From: Diploscapter coronatus
Lineage: Eukaryota; Nematoda; Chromadorea; Rhabditida; Rhabditidae
Length of the DNA: 64,000 bases
Assembly (NCBI GenBank): GCA_964036155.1
Contig: OZ038422.1
Location: 55,637,201 to 55,701,200 of the forward strand
Reading direction: 5' to 3'
This document shows positions 40,101-52,639 of the stretch, one piece after another (the first letter of the stretch is position 1; each line of letters starts with the position of its first letter). The translations under genes were made by a program, and so were the position numbers. The notes under the pieces were generated by a model. The model did no database searches, was not told the origin of the DNA, and worked only from the letters and a program-made list of their open reading frames with translations.

Positions 40101-42400
40101 ATAAAATGCACATGATTTTTTCTACTCTTCATTGTCCCCAAGACAAACTTTGAATATGCCACTCTGCGCCTATGATTTTCGAACAGTAACACCTTCCCCT
40201 TTCGTCGTAGCTTGCATTGAAAGTCATTATTCAAACGAAATTTCCACTTTCATTCAATCTTCTTCCTGTTTTCATTCTATATTTGAGCAATTATTCGATA
40301 ATTATCGATAATTAACGCTAATTACAAGTAAGTTATTCATTAAACAGTTGTTTTCCCTTATTTATTTATTATTATTATTATTTTTTTTTTTCGATATTTT
40401 GCTGCATTTTGTGAAAGTGATTTCCCTTTGAAGAGATTTATGATTTTCTTCTGCAAAACTGTGATAGCTATCGATAATAATTATTAAATAATTACAAAGA
40501 TATCGAATGAAAGTGAAAATTCCGCTTGAATAATGATTATAATGCAAGCCTCGACGAGAGAAGGAAGCGTACTGTTCGCAAATCATAGACGTAGAATGGC
40601 GCATGCAAGGTTCATCTTGGGAACAATGGGGAGTAATTTCGAAATACGATTACATTTTTTCCTAGAGATTTTCTCGATTTTCTAATTGTAATTCGATAGA
40701 AAGTGACTAATTTGAATTCCCATTTTCGGTCAGTCTGAATTGCTTGATTTGTCAGGGCATATCTCCAGTTCGAGTCATTTGGCAATAGTAACAGTACCTC
40801 CTCTTGTCTCATTTCATTCTCCTCATTCCCTTCCTTACCTCTCCCCTCCCTGTCCCGTCCTCCTCTCATTCTGCATTCATTTGCCCCAATTGCCTCTTGA
40901 TCTCTTTCCCATTTCCTCTTTTGTTTCTGGGCGTGGCTTCCCATCTCTCTTTGATCATCCCCCAAACCAGCAACAAGCAGCATGGTCATGCTCTCATCCT
41001 CGTTATTTATTCACTAGGACAAATCATTTTCCCCTTTATCCATAGCTTTTTACTACAACTCGTACAGTACAATCATGCTTTCGATTCAATTTCATCTAAT
41101 TTTCTGCCTTTGTCACCTTCATTTCATTCTCCAATTTCCATTTACGAAAGTTTTTTTCCGCTTTCATTCATAATTAGATTATTCCCTGCTATTGTTGATT
41201 TGTCTGAATCGATTTCGTTTTCATTTGTAAACTAGCTTTTTCTCACGCAAAGGGAAAAGCCGACAGACACCTGCAGTTGGGAAAGGAATTCAGAAAATCC
41301 CATAATCTCTGTCATATCACAGTCAGTGGGTGACAACTCTGCTTCCAGCTGTGCGGCTTATCATCTATCATTTATCATTCTTCATTCCTCATTCCTCATT
41401 TCTTAGCCTCATATTTATTCTGCCATTTCTCTTTCATGCGATTTTCGATTCGAATTCATATGGCAGTCATTCAGTTATTTTGTAGATTAATCTGCCTTTC
41501 AACAGTCCATCCAGCTGTCATTTAGTCGTTTCTTCCTGCTCTTCCTCTTTCTTCCGTCTCTCTTCCTTCCTCTTCCTCCTTCCCGATCATATTTCCAGCT
41601 GTTTGTCAACAACTGAACTAGTTCGATGCACAAGCCGCGCGCATCACTCGAATGACACGCAATTGACGCTCCATTTGAAGATTTGCACAGAAAGAGAAAA
41701 GTTTAAGAAAAGGCAGGACGACGCTCCTTTTTGATGGATGGCGCATCCAAATAAACTGTAAGCAGAGCGAATGCATATGAGAGATGGCTGGCGGCAAAAT
41801 CGTTTAGATTATCATTGCAAAGATATCAAATGTTTGCTAGAAGATCTACCTTCTGCAAAGATTTCTAATGCTTTAGCTGTTTTCTGAATCCTAACATTTG
41901 GCCCTAAAAATCTTATTTCTTAAGTCAAGTTGCAGTATTACGATAGATCTGAATTAAATATTTCAATCTTATCATGAAATCCATCTCCATTACATTGTTC
42001 CAAACGGAGTTTAACAAAGGACGCATTTCAAAGTAATGAGAATTGACAATCTACCCTTACATATCTTAATGAAGTCTGTTGAAGCATTGATAAAAACCCA
42101 TCTATTAACTTTTGTAGATGTTTTCTACTTCAATGGTGAGTCAATAGGTATGAAACCATTTAGCTTCTGTCCTTCCCATTCTCATTTGCATTTGAATTGC
42201 CTATCTACTCGCCACCTGACTGTCTTCTTCAATCCCTTTGCCTTGCAGCTGCCGCATCATTTACAGTCCCTTTTTGCGTTCTCTCCCTGTGCTAATCGCC
42301 CTCCCTTTTGATTATTTCTGTAGGGGTTCATCGATAAATCGTTCCCAATTGTATAAATGCCCAATTATAAAAAGTGTCAAGCAATGTGTATATTTTAGGG

Positions 42401-45068
42401 ATGTGTGATTCGTCCAACGGCCGTCTCGTGTCGTTCATTATCGAGGGAGATGATTTCATTTCCTGTGAAGTATGAATAATTGAATTGCTAAAAACGGATA
42501 AGATGAGGCAAAATAAATTATGGAAATTTTTGAAAATAACATACATTCGAGATTTTTTAATTGTCAAACTAATTCCTAGAATTCTTGAGTTTTCACCAAT
42601 TTGGCTGTAAAGAATAGCTAATGTTATCGTATAAAAATCATGTCTCTTTCTCAATTTTCAGTCTTTGGTAATAAGCCAGATAATTTTTCAATTTAGGTAT
42701 GCTTGGAGCCATTTGATCCACAACATCGAGTTCCTAAGCTTCTTCCCTGTGCTCACAGCTTCTGCTCCCAGTGTCTGTTCAGCATTATATGTCATCAAGA
42801 AGTTGATCTTTGTAGTTTTTTCTTTTCAACTATCCTTTTTTCAGTACTACTTCTTGGATTTCATAAAATGCCCGACTTGCAGAGCCACTTTCAATGTGGA
42901 CGTTGCCAAGAAAGCCCCCACCAACTATGATCTCTGCAGTGAGTGCAAAGAACAAAATGAAGTGAAGTGAATGCAAAACGATGAATGGGTTGTTTAGAAA
43001 TTCTCGAGAACGTGCAGAAGGGAAGGGAAGTCAACAATGTTACTGTAATCCATGTGCCTGATCCGGTTTCGGGAACCATCAAGAGAACTGTAAGAAAATG
43101 ATGCTTTTGAACAATGCGAATAAATGAATTTCAGTTGGTCAAAAGTAACGATACAATCAGCCCCCGATGTAAATCGCTGGCAAATAAAAGTGCCGAAGCT
43201 AAGCATTTGAGGTTCAAATGAAGATTCTCCAACTTTTCCCTCAGCCATTTTATTTCAGATGCTCTGATTGCAAAAGGAAATTGGATCAGAAACATTTGGC
43301 TAAAATTGCCCGATATTGTGATGCTTGCAGTTCGTCAACACGAATGGTTATTCAGTTCAATATAATTGGAGAATTTAATTCACGATCTTTAGATTTATGC
43401 TTGCCTCGAATGTTGTGTTAATTCTCACAACGGACATAAGCTGCTATCTGTGAATCAGCTGGAAGTCAACCAACTGAAGGTTGGAAGTAAATTTTGTATC
43501 ATAATTTATTTTGTAAGAATTTTAGACAGTGTCTGAATTTCGTGAAATTCGCAAGAAAGTGTTGGATGTTGCAGATGAATTTGACAGCCGAGTTGAGGAG
43601 TTGAGGAGCAGAAATCGATTATTCTGCTCGACTTTAATCAACGAGAAACAGGTCGACATCATAAGCAAACATTTCTCAAATTATTTTTGCAATTTACAGA
43701 ATTTGTTGACAAGTATTCTCTCTAACATAGATGAAGCAATTTCGTTGATCGAATCATCAACTCTCTTGATTCCCGTAAAATTAGCAGCCTTGAGAAATCA
43801 GCAACTCCACAATTACGCGAAGATGACAAAGCTGATGAGTTATTTGGAGAAAAATATGGAGGAAGCATCAAATTCAAGTAAAAGTCCGAGCACAATTAGT
43901 AAGTCTTGATTTTTTAAATTTGACTCAAGAACGGTATGCCTAAATTCCTACTTTAACTTTGAACCTTTTGTTTTCAAAAATCTTATCTTCGACTAAATTA
44001 TTTTATCTTTCAGCCAAAATGAAATTTTTATTCAATTTAGTCTTATGTCTTTTTATTAATTTTGGTTCAAATTATAATTTTTTTGAGAAAAGTTTGACTT
44101 AGAAAATTCTCAATTTGAAAGAAACTTCGTGTTCTGATTTGACTTATAAAAATTAGTATCTTGCGAAGATAATGAAGAAATTTATTTTTGAAGGGATCAT
44201 AATGAGTTTTATAATTCTCGCTGAAGATTAAGATAAATATTAGTACGTAAAATACGAAACTCTCTATAAACAGATCGAAAGTTATCAAAATTAATAATTT
44301 TCCTTCTGCGAAAATTGCAATCTCGCATTTTCCAGATTCCCTGAAGATCTCAACAGCGTCGACCTCGCAGTCAGGTTCCTCGACCTGCTCTCTGCGACAG
44401 TCTCGTCTGCAGCTGCGAGACGACGATTCTCTGTCGAGAGAATCTGTGAAGACGCTGATTTGCATTCTGAATGGGGACGCGAATTGTCGACAGCTGGCTG
44501 CAGTCCTGCAGAGGATGGGAATGGGCAAGCAGACTGTGAATGAGAAGAAACAGAGCTACGTCAGGATTACACAACTGCTCACACAGATTCTATACGAGTA
44601 AGGGAAAAATTATTTTTGAAGTATGAAACAAACACTTTACAGAGATATTACTCTATCCTTGATTCCACTCTTTGCTGAAGCCCTTCTGAACTGTTTCTAT
44701 CAGCTGAATGGACTATCAAAAAAGAGATCTGAAGGTATTTGTTTTTAATTTAAAAAAAAAAAAATCGTGTAAAATAGTTATTTTCAGACAATAAAAACTG
44801 CATAACTCGACAAGACATTTGGAAGGGCGTTCAATTTGCCTATACAGAGCTTCTGAAAATAGCTGCCAAGAGCTATCCCGCTTATCATCCCGAGCGGGTC
44901 GACATTGTCGATGATCTGGCCTATCTCTGTCACTTATATGCGGATGTGTGCGATCAGCCTACTGTCACGATTTGCATGATTGAAAGTGCTCGGGCCAGGG
45001 CTGCTGAGAACAATCTACTGACTGAAGAAGACAGAAGCAGAACCGAGGCTAGACTGAAGGTAGTCTGA
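42401..45068 (+). CDS. RING and B-box (TRIM-like) protein
   Basis: Probable E3 ubiquitin ligase. The model starts at 42401, two bases after a TTTTAG acceptor. The RING is a complete C3HC4: ISCEVCLEPF, PCAHSFCSQC and, across a 44-nt intron (about 42802-42845), KCPTCRATF. After a linker (NVTVIHVPDPVSGTIKRT) come Cys/His clusters CSDCKRKLD and YCDACSSSTRM-IYACLECCVNSHNGHK, a B-box. A coiled coil follows (SEFREIRKKVLDVADEFDSR, LLTSILSNIDEAISLIESST), then a Ser-rich stretch (STSQSGSSTCSLRQSR) and an alpha-helical C-terminal region of about 200 residues ending EEDRSRTEARLKVV. No SPRY, NHL or filamin repeat is visible. Every junction checked is in phase. I cannot assign an ortholog. Confidence 0.85.
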
Positions 45069-45775
45069 AAAATTATCAAAGGCAAACCTATGAGAACTTT
45101 TAGCTTATTGATCATCACTTGCTGGGCTGCAGACAACAACAGAAAATTAACTCCCTCAGAACGAAGACGAGAACGAAGAGGGACAGCAGCATCAAGAGAA
45201 TGATCAGTTGCTTTAGGGCGCAAAATGTTGCCAGCTAAATGTTTTATTTCGTTGTGATGGAATAGTTGACATATCAGAACATATTCTATATCAGTTCGTG
45301 TGCATTTGATGCGTAATAAATTGAATTTACTTATTTGTGAATTGGTTATGAAATTCAGTAACAATTTTAACCCTGATCTATTTGTGGTATCCAACATCAT
45401 TCATGAGTATTTTGGCAACAGCTTCAAATTTAGGAATTTTGAAAGATCTATTTTTTATGTTGTTGCTTCCCGAATGTTCTATTTCCATCTGATCTATCGC
45501 TTTAGTTAGTCAACGGCTCAACATATTCTTCTCAGTTTTGCATTGTCTTCAGCTGCATTTCCGATGTGATTTCGCAATCTGTTCGACTCGGCTCACTTCC
45601 GAATTTCCTCTCCTAGCAACCAGTAACCAAATTGGCATACATTTTTGCAGTTGAAAAATAAATCTGAAAAGGAAAGAAGCAACCAATTGTGAAGTGAAGG
45701 GGAGGAGTCTGTGAGTCTTCTGCTGCCGCCTGCTGCATTGAGCATCGTCATGGATACCCAACGAAAAACAAGGAG
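45069..45775. other. Spacer
   Basis: 3' region of the RING/B-box gene (AATAAA near 45313) followed by the promoter region of the small acidic gene. No other gene seen. Confidence 0.5.
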
Positions 45776-45783
45776 TATAAATA
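45776..45783 (+). promoter_or_regulatory. TATA box of the small acidic protein gene
   Basis: TATAAATA lies 80 bases before the ATG at 45856, with a plausible initiator (TCATTTCAGT) about 30 bases downstream. Confidence 0.65.
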
Positions 45784-45855
45784 TCTGTGATATCTGTGCA
45801 GAGCTGTCATTTCAGTCTGTATCTAGTAATCAACTAACTTCATCCACATTCCACA

Positions 45856-46467
45856 ATGTCTGACGACAAGTACAACGAATACAACGACGACAGTAACAGA
45901 TATGAAGACGACCAAGGACCGACGCCTCCGGGTAAATTTTTAACCAATCCTATTAGGATAATCTGTTTGGATTAAAATTTTAATGAGCTCTAAATTTCAA
46001 CTTCTGAATTTGAAATAGTAATTAAAAGATGATTCATAACACTTATCTACAGACGACAAGGAATTCGAGCCGGATTACTCGAAATTCAACGCTGACTCTG
46101 TGCCTATGCAGGAAGAGGTTAGAATTGTTTAAATTGGCGAAGAAACGTTGGGAACCAGACGCCAATCATAGCAAAAGACATGAGCCGATTATTTTTTATC
46201 AACGACTCATTCGAAATTTTAGCATACATGTAAAGACTCGAAGAGCTAAATATCTGTCAAATTTTACGAATATTCACTAATGGAGAATGGATTTTATCGT
46301 TTATTTTAAAATCATGACTGGTTCCAAACTTTGCTCGTCACATAATCTGGAAATTTTTATTTAACTCATATAAAATTCAGCAAAAAGACATGAGAAACTA
46401 CGACGATATTCCTGTCGGCCCTTGTCCCGAAAGAGACGCAGAAGTCGAACGAGAAGAGCGAGATTGA
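45856..46467 (+). CDS. Small acidic protein, unknown
   Basis: Three exons (45856-45931, 46053-46117, 46381-46467) join in phase to 75 residues beginning MSDDKYNEYNDDSNRYEDDQ and ending ERDAEVEREERD. It is very rich in Asp, Glu, Asn and Tyr, has one Cys, no signal peptide and no membrane segment, so it is probably intrinsically disordered and cytosolic or nuclear. The second exon reads DKEFEPDYSKFNADSVPMQ. The compact gene has a TATA box at 45776 and an AATAAAA near 46577. I do not recognise the family. Confidence 0.7.
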
Positions 46468-46583
46468 TACGGGCAATTAGTCATCGTATTCCTATCAAAC
46501 TATTTGTCTTTTGATCTCACTATGAAATGTTCTAAATTTCGATATTTCAATAGCTATTTTTAATCAACCTCGTATAATAAAAT

Positions 46584-47641
46584 ATTGATCACTCGAAAGA
46601 GTTAATTTTGTGTCGTACACAAAATGAAGTTACTATGGAAACTACTAGTTGCTTTATGGCTTCAGAATTGCGTTCTAGACGATTTTATTCTTGCTAAAAA
46701 TTGCAAATATAATGAAGATGAGGAAAGACTAGAAGTCAGTCATGTGCGTTTCAATTATGAAAGAATTCATTTAGAAAGACAGATTCGGACCTAGAATTGA
46801 AATCTAACTAGTAATTACCACATATGTGAGCTTGGAAAGATTAAAAGTGGTTGCGTTAAATCATAAATTTAAAGCAGTCACTTGACGACTAATTATTAAA
46901 TTCGAAAAGTGATTACCCGAGATATGGCAGATTTTGATATCACAAAATGTATAAGCATAGATTCGCATCGAAAAGTTACAGACAATCAATTTTATCAGTG
47001 GTTCTATGGAAATCGATAGAATTGCTTGGCACACAGCCCGGTATCGATTTTTGTGGAAATAGGTTATAGAGTGATGTAATAGAGTGTGGAGAACACGAAA
47101 ATAGAGATTTCTGAGCTCGGAGACCTCGATTTTCGTGCTCTCCACACTCGATTTCATCATTTTAGCTCATTTTCAGAAAAGTTGATATAGAGTTGTGTCA
47201 AGTCTTTCCGAGCAATTCCCCATTTTCGCATAGAATCGCTATTGTCAATTGGCTCGTAAATCAGTCGACCAATTTTGCAAATGCTGCCGAAGACTACTGC
47301 TTCTGTTAACCTGCACAATTAGGTTACGATAAACAACATATTCATAAAGCTTACTGTGAAAGGTCGAATTGGTATCGCCATAGGTGGACCTACAATTTTA
47401 AATTGTCAATATTCACTAACTAACCAACTAAAGACTAACGAATTATGGCCTCAACGTCTGCAGGATATCTCTCAAATCGATTCCTCGCGAAAGGACCATC
47501 CACTTGATAAACTTTCGCATCGTGTGAAGATGAAGATGAGATCGAGTTCTGATTGGTGCCGAAGAATGTTTGGCCGTTGAATATTGTTCGGGCTGCCAAC
47601 TTTGAAAGACCTTTCTCATCCATCTACAAAAGTTTCGCAAT
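46584..47641. other. Convergent intergenic region containing a hairpin
   Basis: Between the small acidic gene and the end of the minus-strand BPI-like gene. The only structure seen is the long hairpin at 47071-47160. Confidence 0.5.
47071..47160. repeat. Long near-perfect hairpin
   Basis: GAGTGTGGAGAACACGAAAA (from 47082) pairs with its near-exact reverse complement ending at 47149 (25-nt arms, two mismatches). Weaker pairing continues outward to about 40 nt per arm. The loop is about 10-18 nt. It could be a pre-miRNA-like hairpin or a palindromic transposon remnant. Confidence 0.75.
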
Positions 47642-50600
47642 CTAATCCTTGAAAATGATGGCTACGCTAACTTCGATATCCGTATAGATTGATAGCCGTC
47701 GATTCAACACAGAAACTTTGATGTCGTGCAGTTTCAAAACTAGAGTGAGATGTTTTTGGTAATCACTATTCTAAATTCATCAACCTCTTGGGACTGGAAG
47801 TGGAATTCCATTTGATAGCATGTTATTGATCATGTTCTCAAGAATTCGAGCAATCAACAGTGAAATATCCGACAGTTCAGTCTGACTGATCACAATGTGT
47901 CCCATCCGACGGTTCAGCTCGAATTTAGTCAATTCTACACTTCCACTAACGTTGTGCTCCTAAAAAACTTTAGTCAAAAATCCTAAATCAAATAGGAGTA
48001 GGGGCTTATAAGATGTTTTCAGAAGCTAGTACAGTTTTGGAATTTGACACATCTTTCATTGTAGTAAAAAGCTTAGAAGCGAATAATTCTGAGTCGATGA
48101 TATAAAACTTCCATAAAGAAGTAAATTTCATTTTAAAAATTTTTCGTCCAAGCGCTCACATAAGGGATCGTTTTAACTTGAGATTTTTTTTTTCGAAATT
48201 CTAAATCATTCGGGATTAATTATTTCTTATATTATTTTTTTTGTATAAAATATAAATCAATTTACCTGCAACGTAAGCTTAGCATCAGCGACAACGTCAA
48301 TATCTAGCACTCCAATCTGTTTCTTCTGAGCATTTTGAGTGGCATAGATCGCCACGACTCCACCAATATTCAGAGATATCACACCTAAATGCAAAAACAA
48401 TATAAATTGAAAAGCCACATTATGCTTGCCTCCGTTCTTCTCACTGAACAGAACTGCCGGTGCTCGAGTTGCCGAGACAGTCAATTCAAACGAAGAGTTC
48501 GGGAACTGATCGGAGAGTTGAGGCACCAAGTCGGAAATGCAAAAGGATGAATCGCAGCTGGCACGAAGGAATCGGGCGATCTCTGGAGGGGAACTCTGCG
48601 AAAGGTGGACGTGAATGAGACGTTGTCTGCGGAGAAGGGGGATTATTCTAACAGAACAACGAAAGAGACCTCACTTGTATGCCTGGTAGAAGAAGGAATT
48701 GGGCAGGAAGTCGGAGATAAGTAACTCCAACATCGAAGTTTGCTTATCAATTGGATAAACTTTATCTTGCCAAGACTGAATAGGTTTCCAATAAAAAATT
48801 TTGAAGAACACAAACCATAAGCGATGGGCCGAATGGCGTTCCACCTAGACCTTTGAAGGAAATTTCACCGCTCGAAGCCAGTTCAACTTGATCATAGCCA
48901 CATAGGGGAGGCTCGCGTAATCTGCAATATTTTTAGGTGACACACATTCTAAAATGATTATTTAACCTAAAATCGATGAAGAAGTATTTAGCGATGTTCT
49001 GTGAGAATAGACTGACAATCTCCAGATGATCATTCCCACCCATATTTAGTCGCATCATCTTCAGGGAATTCGCCTCAATCGCTTCACTCAAAGGGCTCTT
49101 CGCCTGGACTTCCGCCAATTTTTCATTCAAGTCCACGTCAATATACTTTCGAATCTGGCCAATCATTATTACACACAGACCTGCTGAGATCATCAAACCT
49201 TTTTGCAGATCAACGTCTGCAGGAGATTACGGACGTTTTCAGACACACCTTGCTAAAAGATGTTATGGCTTTGGCATTTCAGAAATTGAGAGGGAAAACC
49301 TTGAATACAGACACTGCTAGTCCGAATAAACCACCATTATGGTTAATTACTTCGACTTCGCGGATCCGAGTTGTACAAGATAGAGTTGACACATGAGCAG
49401 AACCATTCTTGTTCTTTTCTATCTGGAAATTCCGAGGGTATGGAAATGTTTTAACTATTTGTATGCATATAATACGTTTTTCATAAAAAAAAATTGAGGC
49501 CCAGAAATGTATAATCAGGGTCTCAAGCTTCGTCCCTTGCAAATATGCGTTTGTGGTAGAAACATGGTAGTATGGAATTAAAAATTTGGGAACGAAGTAT
49601 CCTTCAAATCCAAAATGTCTCGAACGATCCTATCTAAATCGGCGATTCATTCGATAAAACGGTTATGTGCAAAAATTGGAACATGAGGTGTCTGTATAAA
49701 AATATGCAGACGATAATTTGTTTTCCAGGATCTATTCGTTTGAGGGCAGAAATGTTCTTGGCTAGAAAATTTGTTTAGTTTTATCTTTTCTTCACAGAAG
49801 TATTATTTACGCCTCCTATAACATCTTTGTACAAAAATTATACTACGAAGCAAGGTCGTCATATCTACTTAGGAACCCTATATATAATTTAAAATTTTTG
49901 ATATTAACTTCGATTCCAGAGATAAAAAAGATAATTTTCATGCTAAAGTTTTCACAAAAAATCCTACATATTCGAGTCAAGGTTTTGCTGTACTCAATGT
50001 CTTTAAAATATAGTATATCGGTAGTAGATAAGATAATTTCGTAACCATTACCGCAGAATCAAGTTGAAATGTGATATCACGTGCAATAACCTCAGCCTGT
50101 CCTGTCTACAAGAATAAAATCTTTAAAAATGACTTTCTTGAGTCTTCTAGGAAGATAATGTTTACCAACTGAAACTGCACGACCACATTCACTAAGCCAC
50201 TCAAATCACCAATAAGCCTAAATTTCATATGAGCAAATTTCAAATAACATTCTTCCCATACAAAGTCAACTTACCTACCCGAGGTCAAAGTTCCGCATGT
50301 TCCAAGAGATTCTGTTCGGTGGAAGCGTCGTAATGTTATGGTAAACAGCACGACGAAACCTAAACCATTACTCATCAACTGCTAATGTTTTGATCAAAGT
50401 TTATATTTAAATACCTAGAAAGCCTGAGTCTCTTGATCATAATGTATCCTTGTTCTCCAGGCAAAATGTGTTCGACATTTGGCAGATTCATCTTTGGTAA
50501 CTGATCAGCTAGGATATTGGCTGCGACCTACAATTCGAGATTTCATCTACGAGCAGTTTCGAACCCAGTTGGTTGTCGATTTCTTTCATCTTCCCCTTCC

Positions 50601-51330
50601 CTTCTTCTAGTCTTCAGACTCTTCAATGTTTACCGCGTTCAATGGCAATTAGCCCTGTATCCTCGAGAGAGGGAGACAACCAGATTGCAGATGAAGACAG
50701 ACATACTGGGTGGTAGATCGGTAGATTGTACATATATGACAGACATTACTCGCTTCTTCCCTTACAAAGAACTGCTGTCATTTTGATGCCTACCACTGCA
50801 TTTGCTTACTGTCACACTTCGACATTCGAGAAATCTCCATATTCACAATTCCCAATTATCAATCAGCGACAACACACTCTGCCTTACTTATCTTTAATCT
50901 ATTCTTTCACTCAAATCGATCTCATAATGACGATGTCCCCTTCTCTCATCTAAAACTATTCAAACGGGTTTCTCGTGCCATTCATTGCATTGAATACATC
51001 GGCATGATATTTATCTCCGAATCTGGATGAAGCTATGATTAGAACGGATTAGTTTATCTAGTGACTAATCGGATACAAAATGACGCCTTTAAAACGGCTT
51101 TAACAGACCTGATTTAGATATCGAACACCTCGGGGTTGAAGTTTGAGTCTGACACCTGGAGAGCTGTAGGGTGGAGACGAAAGCAGAGGATGGAAGTCTG
51201 AGGACAGGGACAACTGAGCCGAAGCGAGAGTAGGTATGTGGAATATGAGCAAGAGGATCCACGGAAGGGGTGAAAGATAAAAATGGCAGTGCCTTGGGGC
51301 TGCAGCCCATGCAGCTACAACCATCTTCAC
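47642..51330 (-). CDS. BPI/LBP/CETP-family secreted lipid-binding protein A
   Basis: Secreted tubular lipid-binding protein; vertebrate relatives bind bacterial lipopolysaccharide. The first exon (51109-51330) has a signal peptide (WILLLIFHIPTLASA), and its end SPGVRLKLQPRGVRYLNQ matches the BPI start (GVVVRISQKGLDYASQ). Exon 2 (50415-50527) continues VAANILADQLPKMNLPNVEH. Later exons give FRRAVYHNITTLPPNRISWN, STLSCTTRIREVEV with a Cys, NLLQTLICKK (the partner-Cys region) and, in the second half, SSFELTVSATRAPAVLFSEK, LDIDVVADAKLTLQV and ISLLIARILENMINNMLSNG. It ends LHDIKVSVLNRRLSIYTDIE to the stop at 47642. Both BPI halves are therefore present. It is head-to-head with protein B. The exon 1 donor is GTCTGT. 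Confidence 0.85.
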
Positions 51331-52639
51331 TGCAGAAGCTGCTGATGAATCTCATCGATTCCCCCTTCTCATTCGATTCGCGATTCGCTATTCGATTGCT
51401 TCGCTTCTTTGCCTCTTCCTCTCTCGTTTTTCCATCTTCAGACTATCAGCTGAAGACGAGAAGATAGGCGGTGAATCAAGAGAGGAGGGAGATTTGCAAA
51501 CCCCGCCCACTGCCCATAAAGATCCATTCCTTTGACAGAACAGTCCATTCTGTTCCAATTCTAGATTCGTTTCATTGTCTTCTTTGCAGATTGCTTGATT
51601 TGCCCTCGGCATCTTTCGTCTCCTGCAGTTAGGTTTCCAGCCTCCTCCACTGTCTAGTCATTTCATTCTCATTAAGTCGATAATTTCATTGACCGAGTGA
51701 AGTGAAGGTCTCTCCTAGTCAGAAAGAGAGGAAGGGAGAACGAGAGACGGCCAATCGACTGCTTACAGCCTGTAGTCACATAGCCGCTGCAAGATGCAGA
51801 CGGAATGACAGAGTGAAGAGGATCGCGAGGTCGCAAATGTGATTCAACCAGAGGTAAGTCACATCCTCCTTTTGTCTGTCTTCATTTTGAGAGATATTGA
51901 GAATCTTCCCATATTGCTAGTTTTAGAACATTTTGCTTCGAACTAAATAATTGAAAATATTCGTTTTTATGTTAGAAGTTTGCTTTCCAACGATATTTCT
52001 TTTCAATGATCAAGCTATGAACTTACTTTTTGTTCTAATTGAACTGTATTCATTATAACTTTCATTCAAATCATGAAGATCAGTCTAATAACTTCAGTTA
52101 GACGCAGCATAATCCCTATTTTCACATTTTATTTGTACATCAGTTTTGTTTTTGGACATTAGTTTGCTGCTCTAGCTCATTCAAAATGTGTCACGGTATT
52201 CCTCCTTCACATTCGGCATTTGCTGCCAACCGGCTAATTTGCCATACCATTTTTTAGCAACCGGTTGAATGCTCCTCCTTCCTCTTCCTCTCTTTGTGCC
52301 TAGGCCTTCCACTCTCAATTGCTTTACTTGCTGAACTGTCTCTGTCTGCCTCTTTGTGTCTCATGTCTCATTCTCATTCTGTCATCTGTAATTCTGTCTC
52401 ATTTTGTGTCCTTCCCTTTCTAATTTTCGAATTCCATCATTCAAAACATCTTCATCTCCAGTTTCAGGAGCGAATTGCCACTCTCCACCAACCTTTCCCT
52501 CTGCCTTTATTTTGATCATTTCAACGGGTTCACTAATTATTTTCAATGCGGGTCTCATCACTCACACAATGCCTCTATATTTTCGAAGGCAAGTCGATTG
52601 GTTATTGCCTGTGAAGTTATGATCGCTGCATCATTTCAG
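51331..52639. other. Divergent upstream region of the two BPI-like genes
   Basis: About 1.3 kb that should hold both promoters. A CAGAG/GTAAGT donor near 51853 may end an untranslated first exon of the plus-strand gene. No other gene seen. Confidence 0.45.

Larger units (their letters stand above)
34888..42400. other. Long gene-poor region
   Basis: About 7.5 kb with no recognisable gene on either strand apart from weak hints. The plus strand has many pyrimidine-rich stretches (38400-38700, 39180-39240, 39640-39930, 40790-41180, 41340-41600) that open spurious frames, including a 181-codon one at 38194-38739. A 39-bp inverted repeat pair lies at 36010-36448. It may hold regulatory DNA or fast-evolving short exons. 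Confidence 0.5.

Noticed and set aside
40278..40492. ATCGATAATTA-type inverted repeats
   Set aside because: Very AT-rich with short matches, so chance similarity is likely.
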